64,000 bases of DNA from Janibacter limosus (GCF_004295485.1 NZ_CP036164.1:1-64000), one strand, 5' to 3'; counted from the stretch's first letter, positions 10,950 through 19,150 are shown. The notes: a model not told the origin generated them from the sequence alone. Numbers and translations: made by a program.

Positions 10950-12215
10950 TCAAGCCGCCTGGTTTTGGGTGGCTCGTCGGTTGGTCAGGACGCGTTGGAG
11001 CGCGTGGTGCTTGTCGGGGTCGTAGGCAGCGTTGTCTTGCCAGCAGTGCCAGATGACGTAGAGCCAGGCGCGGGCGAGGATGCGCACGGCGTGGGCGTGA
11101 TCGTGTCCGCGGGCTCGGGACCGGTCGTAGAGGTCGGCGGCCCAGAGGTTGGCGTGTCGGCTGCCGCCGGCGAAGTCGGTGACGGCGTCGCGCAGTTGCT
11201 TGTCGCAGGCCCAGCGGAAGCCGACGACGCGCATCTTGCCGGATTGTCGGGTCGAGGGCGCGACGCCGGCCAGGCAGGCCAGGGATTCGGGGGTGGGGTA
11301 CTTGGCGCGGCAGTCGCCGATCTCGGCCAGCAGCCGGGCGGCGCGTACGCGTCCGGAGCGGGGCAGGCTGGTGAAGATGTGCCCGTCGGCGTGGGCGTCG
11401 AGCTGGTCGCCGATCTGGCGGCCCAGGATCTTGATCTGCTCGACCAGGGTCGTCAGCAGCGCGATCATCGCGTGGGTGCTGCCGGCCTCGGCGGTGGCCG
11501 CCGGGCCGGTCAGGCCCCTGGGTGCCTGGGTCAGGTGGGCGTGGAGCACGGCAGGGTCGGTGCGGCCGCTGTAGCCGACCGAGGCCAGCCACTTGCCCAG
11601 CCGGGCGGGAGAGAGCCAGTCGGCGCGCTCTTGGGTATCGAAGCGGGCGATGAAGGCCAGGCTGATCTCGGAGTCGAGGTCGGCGAACAGGCCCACCGCG
11701 CCGGGGAAGACGATGCTCAGGTGGGCGCGCAGCTGGTTGGCGGCGGCGACCCGGTGGGCCACGAGGTCCTTGCGGGTGCGGCAGGCGCGGCGCAGCGCCG
11801 TGGTGGCCTGGGTGTCCGGCTCCAGTCGGCGCAGCCGGGCCCGGTCGGTGCGCAGGGTGTCGGCGAGCACGAACGCGTCGAAGCGGTCGTCCTTGTTGCC
11901 GGCCGAGCCGTACCGGCCGCGCAGGTTCTTGACCTGGTTGGGGCTGATCACCACCACCGTCAGTTCGGCCTCGAGGAGGACGTCGATGATCGGCCCGTCG
12001 GGTCGTTCGATGGCGACCTCATCGACGCCGTGCTTGGCCAGGAAGATGACCAGGTCGCGCAGGCCGGTCGTGGTGTGTTCGACCATGACGCGCGCTATTT
12101 CGCGGCCGCGGCCGTCGACGATGCACGCGGCGTGGTCATCCACGGCCCAATCGATGCCGGCCGTGACGTCGTTGAGTGGGGTTTCGGGCAGGGTGGTGCT
12201 GGTGGCAGACTGCAT
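10950..12215 (-). CDS. IS110-family transposase (DEDD recombinase), copy 1
   Basis: The 421-residue enzyme has the two IS110 domains. The N-terminal RuvC-like DEDD domain includes VTAGIDWAVDDHAACIV (first Asp), VDEVAIERPDG (Glu) and KDDRFDAFVLADTLR (Asp pair). A helical linker follows. The C-terminal transposase-20 domain includes FTSLPRSGRVRAARLLAEIG and CLAGVAPSTRQSGKMRVVGF, which carries the catalytic Ser region. It recombines element and target DNA, and in this family is guided by an RNA from the element's noncoding end. GGAGG lies 6-10 bases before the ATG. The protein differs from copy 2 by one residue near the C terminus (Asn here, Ile there). Confidence 0.95.
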   Translation of the reverse strand: MQSATSTTLPETPLNDVTAGIDWAVDDHAACIVDGRGREIARVMVEHTTTGLRDLVIFLAKHGVDEVAIERPDGPIIDVLLEAELTVVVISPNQVKNLRGRYGSAGNKDDRFDAFVLADTLRTDRARLRRLEPDTQATTALRRACRTRKDLVAHRVAAANQLRAHLSIVFPGAVGLFADLDSEISLAFIARFDTQERADWLSPARLGKWLASVGYSGRTDPAVLHAHLTQAPRGLTGPAATAEAGSTHAMIALLTTLVEQIKILGRQIGDQLDAHADGHIFTSLPRSGRVRAARLLAEIGDCRAKYPTPESLACLAGVAPSTRQSGKMRVVGFRWACDKQLRDAVTDFAGGSRHANLWAADLYDRSRARGHDHAHAVRILARAWLYVIWHCWQDNAAYDPDKHHALQRVLTNRRATQNQAA

Positions 12216-12240
12216 GTCAGCCTCCTCGCTGCTAGTCCCA

Positions 12241-12441
12241 GTGGGGAGGCACCCTCATGTGGTGCCGCTGGTGCCGGGACGCAGCTGCCGGTTCGCTCAC
12301 TGATCGGCGCTCGGAGGCGCTCAGCCCTGTCGACGGTCTGCACGTCCCGGGTAACCACCAGACCTCGCAGATCTCATCGTGGACATCCAACGCATCGAGC
12401 GAGCTGGGCGATGGCCTGGTGGCACCTCGGGTGCATCAACG
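12241..12441 (-). ncRNA. Candidate bridge (seek) RNA of IS110 copy 1
   Basis: This mirrors the region described for copy 2 at 26225-26425. The predicted target guides on the RNA strand are GCTCGCT (12398-12404) and CGATGAG (12373-12379). The left guide matches this copy's own left target flank exactly (GCTCG-CT), and the right guide is the exact complement of the right flank (CT-CATCG). The predicted donor guides lie further along the RNA, at about 12323-12330 and 12296-12305. RNA ends are not determinable by eye. Confidence 0.6.
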
Positions 12442-12463
12442 CCCTATCGGAGAACGCTGATAC

Positions 12464-12481
12464 AAGGAAGGTAGACCAGTG
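12464..12481 (+). promoter_or_regulatory. IS-supplied Shine-Dalgarno and GTG start for the GNAT gene
   Basis: AAGGAAGG (12464-12471) lies seven bases before GTG 12479. All of this, including the GT of the start codon, is IS110 sequence, and the same bases precede the ABC ATPase at the other copy. The element replaces the host ATG by GTG and restores a strong ribosome binding site. Confidence 0.75.
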
Positions 12482-13591
12482 AGCGAGCAGGACCCCCGCG
12501 CTGGATTCCTCCCGATCGTCCCCGAGGGATTGCCGCAGGGATGGTCGAGCCGGGCACCCGACGAGGGTGACGTCGCAGACCTCGTCGAGCTCGTCCGCGC
12601 GGAGAAGCTGGCCGTGGTCGGCTCGGGCTCGGTCGACGAGGAGGCCATCGTCAGCCAGGCGGTGGGCGAGGGTGCGTGGACCCGGCGCCAGGTCGTCGTC
12701 CTCGACGAGGACGGACGGCTGCGGGTGTGGGCCCGCGTCCACGACCGGGCCGCCGGCCGCACCAATGTCGACCTCGCCACGGACCCGCAGCTCGATCGCG
12801 ATCAGGAGCAGTACCTCTCGCAGATCCTCCTCGCCTGGGCGGAGCAGGTCGCGTTGAACATCTCCCGCGGGCGTGGCCTGGGTGGCACCCGGCTCGACGT
12901 CTCGGTGCACGAGGCCGACGACCGGCTGCGCTCCATGCTCGAGGGCGCGGGCTACCGGCTCGCGCGTACCTGGTTGCAGATGACGCGGGATCGCCAGCAG
13001 GGCGACGAGGGCCTCGTCGAGGAGCACCGCCGCGAGGGCGTCGTGGTGCGTCGGGTCGCCAAGCGGGAGGACGGCACGCCCGTCGCGGCCGACCTGCAGG
13101 CGGTCTACCGGATGATCGAGGAGTCCTTCGCCGACCACTTCAACTCCTACCGCGAGTCCTTCCCGGAGTTCCTCGCCCGGCTGCGCGAGGCCCCCGGGCA
13201 CCGGTGGGACCACTGGTGGATCGCCGACATCGACGTCGAGGGCCAGTGGGTCCCCGGCGGCGCCGTCGCGGCGCTCGTGCTGCCGGCGGACGACAGCGGC
13301 AGCGAGGGCACCTACATCGACTACATCGGTGTCCACCGCCTGGCGCGGGGGCGAGGTGTCGCCAAGTCGTTGCTGCACACCGTCATCGCCGACACGGCTA
13401 GCCGCGACCGCAACCGCGTCTCCCTCGAGGTCGACGCGGACAGCCCGACCGGCGCCGACGGCCTGTACGAGTCGATGGGGTGGTCCACCCGCTACCGCAC
13501 CGAGTCCTGGCACAAGGACGTGCGCCTCGAGGGGACCGACGACCCTGTGCCGCTGGCCCGCCTGGACGAGCACCCCGGCGACCCCACCTGA
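12479..13591 (+). CDS. GNAT-family N-acetyltransferase, probably tandem-domain
   Basis: A 370-residue protein (MSEQDPRAGFLPIVPEGLPQ). The C-terminal half is a clear GNAT domain: GTYIDYIGVHRLARGRGVAK gives the acetyl-CoA loop, followed by VSLEVDADSPTGADGLYESMGWS. The N-terminal half (VADLVELVRAEKLAV... and EGAGYRLARTWLQM) looks like a second, degenerate GNAT domain, the layout of mycothiol synthase and its relatives, but I cannot assign that function. The start GTG 12479 and its Shine-Dalgarno come from IS110 copy 1. The undisturbed gene most likely began ATG AGC overlapping the crotonase stop. Confidence 0.85.
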   Translation: MSEQDPRAGFLPIVPEGLPQGWSSRAPDEGDVADLVELVRAEKLAVVGSGSVDEEAIVSQAVGEGAWTRRQVVVLDEDGRLRVWARVHDRAAGRTNVDLATDPQLDRDQEQYLSQILLAWAEQVALNISRGRGLGGTRLDVSVHEADDRLRSMLEGAGYRLARTWLQMTRDRQQGDEGLVEEHRREGVVVRRVAKREDGTPVAADLQAVYRMIEESFADHFNSYRESFPEFLARLREAPGHRWDHWWIADIDVEGQWVPGGAVAALVLPADDSGSEGTYIDYIGVHRLARGRGVAKSLLHTVIADTASRDRNRVSLEVDADSPTGADGLYESMGWSTRYRTESWHKDVRLEGTDDPVPLARLDEHPGDPT

Positions 13592-13597
13592 ACGAAC

Positions 13598-13681
13598 CGC
13601 ACGACCTTAAGGAGATGCGGACCCGGTGCGCACGACCTTAAGGAGATGCGGACCCGGTGCGCACGACCTTAAGGAGATGCG
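13598..13681. repeat. Tandem 31-bp dyad repeats (CCTTAAGG core), array 1
   Basis: Three head-to-tail units start at 13598, 13629 and 13660, each containing GCACGACCTTAAGGAGATGC. The unit is an imperfect dyad, GCA-N3-CCTTAAGG-N3-TGC. The 31-bp period is close to three helical turns. The array fills the gap between the convergent GNAT and enoyl-reductase-like genes. Relatives lie at 32972-33090 and, inside hrpB, at 48604-48720. Confidence 0.85.
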
Positions 13682-13695
13682 GGTTCTCGGGTCGG

Positions 13696-14997
13696 TCAGG
13701 CGGGGCAGCGGCGGGTCGAGATCGTGAAGCCCCGCGTGCGCAGGCGCTCGATGAGCGGGGCGGCCATGGCCACGGCAGGGGTGAGGACGCCCCCTTCGCT
13801 GTCGAGGTCGTCCAGGGCGAGGCACAGCGCGGACTGGCCGAGCATGATCGCGGTCCCGTTGTAGCCGGGGTCGGCGTCGGCGGCGACCTTGGTCGCGTAC
13901 TTGGTCCCGCTCGTCGTCCCGGCGACGACCTCGAGCGTGAAGCGTCCGTTGACCCGGGTCTGCTCGTCCGGGCCCTCGCCCGGGGCAGGCAGGAAGCGGT
14001 CGACGACCTTGCGGGTCGGCGAGTAGGACAGGCCCGCGACGAGGCCGAGCAGGCCCGCGGTCAGGCCGGTGGCACGAAGGGGGGAGGTCACGCTCGACCC
14101 GAAGTCGGTCACCTCGTGGTAGCGGAAGGCACGGCCGTACTGCCAGCCGAGCAGCGCATTGCTGCGGCGCACGATGCGGGTGTTGAAGGTGGCCATGACG
14201 AAGGGGCCGGTCCAGTGACCGTCCTCGGTCCGACGCACCGGCAGGCGTGACCCCAGGCGCTTGGTGACGGAGCGGACCCGACCGGCCCGACCCACCGGGG
14301 CGGGCGGCGCGGAGTCCTCGCGATCGGCCTTGGTCGGCTCGGCGGCCCTCTCGGGGCTCAGGCCGTAGGGGTCGGCGATGGCTCGTCGGTCCTCGAGGGA
14401 CTCGCGGGCGGCGATGGCTTGTCGGCGCATCGAGTCGATGGTGCCGCCGGACAGGCCTCCCTTGAGGCTGCGGACGAAGAGCACCGTGTCGGTGAGGGTC
14501 CCCGCGCCCTCGTCGGCCGCGACCCGCGCCGTCTCCCAGACACCGAGGTCCGACGGGATCGAGTCGAAGCCGCAGGAGTGGACGATCCGGGCCCCCGTGC
14601 GCTTGGCCACGTCATGGAAGGCCTCGGCGCTGTCGCGGACGAAGAGGACCTCGCCGGTCAGGTCGGCGTAGTGGGTCCCGGCCAGGGCGCAGGCCTTGAC
14701 GAGCTCGCCACCGTGGATGGCGTAGGGGCCGACCGTGGTCACGAGGACTCTCGTGCGGGCCGCGAGGTCGGCGCAGGCGGCCGGGTCGGAGACGTCGATG
14801 ACGATGCGCGGCCAGGACGCGGCCGCGCCGCCGAGCTCGGCGGCCAGCGCGTCGAGCCGGACCCGGGAGCGGCCGGCCAGGGCGATGCGCGTCCCCTCGG
14901 GTGCGTGCTCGCTCAGGTGCCCAGCAGTCAGCCGTCCGACGAAGCCGGTGGCCCCGACGAGGACGATGTCGAAGTCCCGTGCCTGGTTGTTGATCAT
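13696..14997 (-). CDS. Saccharopine dehydrogenase-like NAD(P)-binding protein (trans-acting enoyl reductase family)
   Basis: A 433-residue protein from ATG 14997. The N terminus DFDIVLVGATGFVGRLTAGH has a Rossmann loop G15-x-x-G18-x-x-G21. It continues with ALAGRSRVRLDALAAELG, VLVTTVGPYAIHGGELVKAC and GTHYADLTGEVLFVRDSAEAFHD, the signature of actinobacterial trans-acting enoyl reductases and related short saccharopine-dehydrogenase-like proteins. Mycobacterial members reduce polyketide intermediates of phenolic and wax lipids; no polyketide synthase lies nearby, so the substrate here is unknown. A short hydrophobic stretch (LTAGLLGLVAGLSYS, near residue 325) suggests membrane association. AAGGGG lies about 13 bases upstream of the start. 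Confidence 0.85.
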   Translation of the reverse strand: MINNQARDFDIVLVGATGFVGRLTAGHLSEHAPEGTRIALAGRSRVRLDALAAELGGAAASWPRIVIDVSDPAACADLAARTRVLVTTVGPYAIHGGELVKACALAGTHYADLTGEVLFVRDSAEAFHDVAKRTGARIVHSCGFDSIPSDLGVWETARVAADEGAGTLTDTVLFVRSLKGGLSGGTIDSMRRQAIAARESLEDRRAIADPYGLSPERAAEPTKADREDSAPPAPVGRAGRVRSVTKRLGSRLPVRRTEDGHWTGPFVMATFNTRIVRRSNALLGWQYGRAFRYHEVTDFGSSVTSPLRATGLTAGLLGLVAGLSYSPTRKVVDRFLPAPGEGPDEQTRVNGRFTLEVVAGTTSGTKYATKVAADADPGYNGTAIMLGQSALCLALDDLDSEGGVLTPAVAMAAPLIERLRTRGFTISTRRCPA

Positions 14998-15144
14998 GAA
15001 ACGACAGTAACCCCTTGTCCTGCAGGGGGATTCATTCAGACGTGACAACGCGCGCTCCGCGGCCTTCCCAGAGAGCGCATGGTCCGATAGGAAGGGGGGT
15101 ACAGGCACCATGCACGCTCGTACCCACGACGAAGGAGAAGCACC

Positions 15145-15408
15145 ATGACGCAGCCTCCGAACGAGACCCCTGACCTGCCCGAGGAGGCCATCGGCGGCGT
15201 GCCGACGCAGGCCCCGCAGTCCGACGGCTCCGCTGGTGACGGTGGCGCCGATGGTGGCGCAGACGGTTCTGCCGGTGACGGTGGCGCCGACGGCGCAGCC
15301 GGCGACGGTGCTGCTGGCGATGGTGCCGCTGGTGATGGTGGCGCGGATGGTGCCGCCGGCGATGGTTCCGCTGGTGACGGCGGCGCATCGGCCGACCGCG
15401 GCCTCTGA
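15145..15408 (+). CDS. Gly/Ala/Asp repeat peptide (87 aa), acidic low-complexity
   Basis: A strong AAGGAG site precedes ATG 15145. Residues 1-28 (MTQPPNETPDLPEEAIGGVP onward) are non-repetitive and acidic. Residues 29-87 are almost entirely four-residue units of the forms AGDG, GADG and AAGD with occasional Ser. At DNA level this is a GATGGTGCCGCTGGT-like minisatellite. The stop TGA 15406-15408 is immediately followed by the GTG of the cupin oxygenase, so the two are translated as a coupled pair. It could be a structural or disordered protein, a modified substrate of the downstream oxygenase, or a non-functional minisatellite frame. I do not recognise a family. Confidence 0.6.
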   Translation: MTQPPNETPDLPEEAIGGVPTQAPQSDGSAGDGGADGGADGSAGDGGADGAAGDGAAGDGAAGDGGADGAAGDGSAGDGGASADRGL

Positions 15409-16644
15409 GTGACTGGATCCGACGAGGCCGGCGCACCCCAGCGGTGCGCCGGCCTTCGCCGCATCACGGACCTGGCTCCGCAGGACTTCGCCGCGTCCTG
15501 GGGCCGGGAGCCCCGGTATGTCCCCGCGCAGGCGCTGCCGCGCGACTTCGTCGACCTGCTCGACACCCCTGCGGTCGACGGGCTGCTCTCGCTCCACGGC
15601 CTGCGGGCCCCCTTCCTGCGGGTGGCACGGGACGGGCGCACCCTCGCCGACGGTGAGTTCACCCGCGGCGGCGGCGTCGGCGCCGGGGTGGGCGACCAGC
15701 TCGACGACACCGCGCTGGTGCGGCTCTTCGCCGAGGGCCACACCCTCGTCCTGCAGGGGCTGCACCGCACCCACCCGCCGGTGCTGGACTTCGCCCAGGA
15801 CCTCGCGGCCGACCTCGGGCACCCCGTGCAGGTCAACGCGTACGTCACGCCACCCCAGAGCCGAGGGTTCGCCGCGCACTACGACGTGCACGACGTCTTC
15901 GTCCTGCAGGCCGGCGGCGACAAGCGCTGGCGCCTGCACCGCCCGGTCCAGCCCCACCCCCTTCGCGACCAGCCGTGGCAGCAGCGCACCGACGGCGTGG
16001 CGGAGGCGGCGAAGGGGGAGCCCCACCTCGACGTGACCCTGCACCCGGGCGACGTGCTCTACGTCCCCCGCGGCTGGCTGCACTCGGCGACCGCACTCGG
16101 TGGGGTCAGCACGCACCTGACCGTCGGCGTCCACGTCTGGCACCGGGGCCACGTCGCCGAGGCCGTCCTCGACACGGCACGAAGGGCGCTCGCCGACCTC
16201 CCGGAGCAGCGGACCTCCCTTCGTCCCGGTGTGGACGTCGCCGACGCCGCGGACCTCGTCGAGGACCTCGCCGTCGTGCGCGCGGCGCTCCTCGACGCAA
16301 TCGGCGCGGTCGACGAGTCCGCCGTCGCGGCCCAGCTCGCCGCCCGGGCGCGGTCGGCCGAGCGCCCCGCCCCCGTCTCCCCGGTCGCCACCACGCAGGC
16401 CCTGACCGACGGCCCGGACGGTCTGCCCGTCGCGCCCCGCCGGCACCTGCAGGCGACGCTTCAGCCCACCGCCGAGGGATCGGTCCTCGTCAGCAGGGCC
16501 GGGCGGTTGCCGCTCGCCGCGGCGGAGGCCGCCGACGTCACCGCGTGGCTCGCCGCCGGGAAGGCCGCGCTCCTCGCCCCCGACCTGACCCGTCGGCTCC
16601 TCGTCGCCGGGGTGGCGGTCCCTGCGCAGCCCACGCCCACGTAG
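15409..16644 (+). CDS. JmjC-like cupin oxygenase (cupin_4, ribosomal-oxygenase-like)
   Basis: A 411-residue protein with the cupin_4/ROX layout. It contains VQVNAYVTPPQSRGFAAHYD, VHDVFVLQAGGDKRWRLHRP and DVLYVPRGWLHSATAL. The predicted Fe(II) ligands are His157, Asp159 and His225, and the Lys of DKRW is placed to bind 2-oxoglutarate. Known relatives hydroxylate Arg of ribosomal protein L16 (YcfD/RoxA) or His of ribosomal proteins. The C-terminal part (RRHLQATLQPTAEGSVLVSR) resembles their winged-helix and dimerisation region. It starts at GTG 15409 with no gap after the repeat-peptide stop. The peptide, L16 or another protein may be the substrate. Confidence 0.82.
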   Translation: MTGSDEAGAPQRCAGLRRITDLAPQDFAASWGREPRYVPAQALPRDFVDLLDTPAVDGLLSLHGLRAPFLRVARDGRTLADGEFTRGGGVGAGVGDQLDDTALVRLFAEGHTLVLQGLHRTHPPVLDFAQDLAADLGHPVQVNAYVTPPQSRGFAAHYDVHDVFVLQAGGDKRWRLHRPVQPHPLRDQPWQQRTDGVAEAAKGEPHLDVTLHPGDVLYVPRGWLHSATALGGVSTHLTVGVHVWHRGHVAEAVLDTARRALADLPEQRTSLRPGVDVADAADLVEDLAVVRAALLDAIGAVDESAVAAQLAARARSAERPAPVSPVATTQALTDGPDGLPVAPRRHLQATLQPTAEGSVLVSRAGRLPLAAAEAADVTAWLAAGKAALLAPDLTRRLLVAGVAVPAQPTPT

Positions 16645-16654
16645 GGTCGCCGGT

Positions 16655-17554
16655 GTGAGCGCGTCCCTGTCGACCCAGCGGTTCCGGTGCTCGCTCGCCG
16701 CCCTCGAGCGCGGCGACGTACCGGTGGGCACGGCCGTGCCCGCCCGCTACTGGCTGCTCGTCGCCCACCCCGGCCCCTGGCCGGCGAAGCCCATCGAGGC
16801 GGACTTCCTCACCGACGTCGCCCCTGACCTGTCGGCGGCTCTGGGCCGCTTCGGGGCCCGGCTGCAGCTCATCCGCCGCCACGGCCGCCAGGAGGGCGAC
16901 CTGGTCGAGGCGGACACCGCCGACGGCGCCAGCCCGGTCTTCCTGGTCGACGTGCGCCGCGGACTCGTCGGGCGGGCGACCTGGCAGCAGCCCGAGGACC
17001 TCGTCGCCCTCGCTGCGCGATTCGACGACCTGCCCGACCCGAGCACCGAGCCGCTCCTGCTCGTGTGCACCCACGGCCGCAAGGACGTCTGCTGCGCCAT
17101 CGACGGCCGGGTCGTCGCCGCCGTCCTCGACGACGCCCTGCCCGGCGCGGTGTGGGAGACCACCCACCTCGGAGGGGACCGCTTCGCCGGCAATGTCGCC
17201 CTCCTGCCCGAGGGGTCCCAGTACGGCCGGCTCGACGGTGACGTCGCTCCGCAGGTGGTCCTCGACCACCTCGACGGGCGCGTGGACCTCGACCGCTGGC
17301 GCGGTCGCTGCTCCTGGCACCCGGCCGCCCAGGTGGCCGTCCACGACCTGCTCGGCAGCGACGCCGACGTGCACCTGCCGGACGTCTCTCCTCCCGTCGT
17401 CGAGGCGACCGGCGACGACTCCTGGCGGGTGCGGATCGAGGCCGCTGGACGGACCTCCGACCGACTCGTCACGCGCACGATGAGCACACCGCACCAGCTG
17501 ACCTGCTCCGGGGGATCCAAGGTCCAGGCGCTCTACTCCGTCCTGCCGGGATGA
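16655..17554 (+). CDS. Sucrase/ferredoxin-like (Suc-Fer-like) protein
   Basis: A 299-residue protein (MSASLSTQRFRCSLAALERG) starting at GTG 16655, 10 bp after the cupin stop. It carries the family motif CTHGRKDVCCAIDGRVVAAV (Cys138, Cys146, Cys147) and WETTHLGGDRFAGNVALLPE. The fold is thioredoxin-like, and members are thought to bind an iron-sulfur cluster or act in redox transfer. The gene probably belongs to the same transcript as the oxygenase and could supply electrons to it, but this is inferred from spacing only. Confidence 0.85.
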   Translation: MSASLSTQRFRCSLAALERGDVPVGTAVPARYWLLVAHPGPWPAKPIEADFLTDVAPDLSAALGRFGARLQLIRRHGRQEGDLVEADTADGASPVFLVDVRRGLVGRATWQQPEDLVALAARFDDLPDPSTEPLLLVCTHGRKDVCCAIDGRVVAAVLDDALPGAVWETTHLGGDRFAGNVALLPEGSQYGRLDGDVAPQVVLDHLDGRVDLDRWRGRCSWHPAAQVAVHDLLGSDADVHLPDVSPPVVEATGDDSWRVRIEAAGRTSDRLVTRTMSTPHQLTCSGGSKVQALYSVLPG

Positions 17555-17630
17555 CCCGTCCGTCTGGGGCAGTGCACACCAGCCGGACCGCCGACCCGCG
17601 GTTTGACGTGAGCGACTAATCTGGGCGCCC

Positions 17631-19085
17631 ATGACGACCACCCCGCAGCGCACCGCAGCAGACGAGCACCTGGCCGAGTGGGCCGACCGACAGGCCAAGG
17701 CCGAGGCGATCATCCCCCTGGTGGGCCGCCTCTACCGTGAGTACGGCGTCGTGACGTCGATCCACGGCCGCACCCTCCTCGGCCAGTCGCCGACCGATGT
17801 GCTCAAGGCGCACCGCTTCGCGCGTCGCGTCGACATCGAGCTCAACGTCGACGACACCCTGCCCCTGCTCGAGGCGCTCACCGCCCTCAAGCCGGGACCG
17901 GCCTCGGTCGACATCGCCCGCCTGCACCGCCGGCACCTCGAGGCCGGCGAGGACGTCACGCTCGAGGACTTCCTGCGCTCCGAGCTCGGCGACGTCATCG
18001 ACAAGCACGGCGCCGACGTGCTCCCCAGCACCGACGTGGTCCTCTACGGTTTCGGTCGCATCGGCCGTCTCCTCGCCCGCATCCTCATCGAGCACGCGGG
18101 CACCGGGCACGGCCTGCGCCTGCGCGCGGTCGTCGTGCGCAAGGGCGCCGACAACGACCTGAGCAAGCGCGCCAGCCTCCTGCGCCGCGACTCGGTGCAC
18201 GGCTCCTTCGCCGGCACGATCACCGTCGACGAGGAGGCCAACACGATCCTCGCCAACGGCACCCTGATCCAGGTCATCTACTCCGACAGCCCCTCGAGCG
18301 TCGACTACACGCAGTACGGCATCTCCGACGCGATCGTCGTCGACAACACCGGCAGGTGGCGTGACGAGGAGGGCCTGTCCCAGCACCTGGAGTGCCCCGG
18401 TGTCTCCCGCGTGCTGCTCACCGCCCCGGGCAAGGGCGGCCTGCCCAACATCGTCAGCGGCATCAACGACGCGATGATCGGCGACGGCAAGGTCGTCACC
18501 GCGGCGTCCTGCACGACCAACGCGATCGTTCCGACGCTCAAGGTCATCAACGACGAGTACGGCGTCGTCGGCGGGCACATCGAGACGGTGCACTCCTTCA
18601 CCAACGACCAGAACCTCATCGACAACTTCCACAAGGGCGAGCGTCGCGGCCGCTCGGCGGCACTCAACATGGTGCTCACCGAGACCGGTGCCGCCAAGGC
18701 CGTCGCCAAGGCGCTGCCCGAGCTCGAGGGCAAGCTCACCGGCAACTCCGTGCGCGTCCCCACGCCCAATGTCTCGATGGCGATCCTCAACCTCACCCTG
18801 GAGAAGCCGGTCGAGCGCGAGGCGCTCAACGACTTCGTCCGCGAGGCCTCGCTCTACGGCGACCTGCACAAGCAGCTGGACTACATCGACAGCCCCGAGG
18901 TCGTCTCCACCGACTTCGTCGGCAACCGCCACGCCGGCATCGTCGACGGCCGCGCGACGATCACCGCGGGCGACCGGGTCGTCATGTACGTCTGGTACGA
19001 CAACGAGTTCGGCTACTCCTGCCAGGTCGTGCGCGTCCTCGAGGAGATGGCCAAGGTCCACCCGCCGGTCTTCCCCGCGGTCTGA
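17631..19085 (+). CDS. gap: Glyceraldehyde-3-phosphate dehydrogenase, long form
   Basis: A 484-residue GAPDH with a roughly 135-residue N-terminal extension before the Rossmann start VVLYGFGRIGRLLARILIEH. The catalytic Cys294 lies in VTAASCTTNAIVPTLKVIND, and the C terminus has the family's YVWYDNEFGYSCQVVRV. The enzyme oxidises glyceraldehyde-3-phosphate in glycolysis or runs in reverse in gluconeogenesis. The length and extension match the long GapB-type class of corynebacteria, which is favoured in the gluconeogenic direction (established for that class, inferred here); the nearby ppdK fits that. A strong terminator follows at 19097-19131. Confidence 0.95.
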   Translation: MTTTPQRTAADEHLAEWADRQAKAEAIIPLVGRLYREYGVVTSIHGRTLLGQSPTDVLKAHRFARRVDIELNVDDTLPLLEALTALKPGPASVDIARLHRRHLEAGEDVTLEDFLRSELGDVIDKHGADVLPSTDVVLYGFGRIGRLLARILIEHAGTGHGLRLRAVVVRKGADNDLSKRASLLRRDSVHGSFAGTITVDEEANTILANGTLIQVIYSDSPSSVDYTQYGISDAIVVDNTGRWRDEEGLSQHLECPGVSRVLLTAPGKGGLPNIVSGINDAMIGDGKVVTAASCTTNAIVPTLKVINDEYGVVGGHIETVHSFTNDQNLIDNFHKGERRGRSAALNMVLTETGAAKAVAKALPELEGKLTGNSVRVPTPNVSMAILNLTLEKPVEREALNDFVREASLYGDLHKQLDYIDSPEVVSTDFVGNRHAGIVDGRATITAGDRVVMYVWYDNEFGYSCQVVRVLEEMAKVHPPVFPAV

Positions 19086-19096
19086 GCCACGCCTCA

Positions 19097-19131
19097 CGAA
19101 GCCCCCGGTCAGCTCCTGGCCGGGGGCTTCG
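19097..19131 (+). terminator. Hairpin terminator after gap
   Basis: CGAAGCCCCCGG (19097-19108) pairs perfectly with CCGGGGGCTTCG (19120-19131) 12 bases after the gap stop codon. Confidence 0.85.
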
Positions 19132-19150
19132 CCGTGCCCACGCCCCTGGT

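Larger units (their letters stand above)
10938..12481 (-). mobile_element. IS110-family insertion sequence, copy 1 (1,544 bp)
   Basis: This element is essentially identical to the inverted copy at 26185-27728; the only base difference I see is T 10981 against the complement of T 27685. It has no terminal inverted repeats, as expected for IS110. Both copies are bounded by the same CT dinucleotide (AG on the forward strand here, 10938-10939 and 12482-12483), which I take as the recombination core. The recombinase lies at 10950-12215 on the reverse strand and a 263-nt noncoding left end follows it. It interrupts the ATGA junction between crotonase and GNAT. Exact ends may shift by a base or two. 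Confidence 0.9.
10935..12482 (+). other. Full-length antisense reading frame across IS110 copy 1 (hed-like)
   Basis: A 515-codon frame opens with ATG 10935, which is the ATG of the crotonase's ATGA stop/start overlap. It crosses the whole element opposite the transposase and its noncoding left end, and stops with TGA 12480-12482, overlapping the GTG start of the GNAT gene. IS900, also IS110 family, is known to carry an opposite-strand gene, hed, expressed from target start signals. The predicted protein is low-complexity (Gly/Val/Ala/Asp-rich), and antisense frames are often open at this G+C, so it may only preserve translational coupling rather than make a functional protein. Confidence 0.35.

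Noticed and set aside
15145..15408. Collagen-like or PE-PGRS protein
   Set aside because: There is no Gly-x-y triplet register and no PE domain; the unit is a four-residue Gly/Ala/Asp repeat.
13696..16731. 1,011-codon reverse frame
   Set aside because: The saccharopine-dehydrogenase-like protein starts at 14997; upstream codons are the antisense of the cupin oxygenase and repeat peptide.
17603..17622. TTGACG and TAATCT as a sigma-70-type promoter for gap
   Set aside because: The spacing between the two boxes is only about 9-10 bp, too short for a functional promoter.
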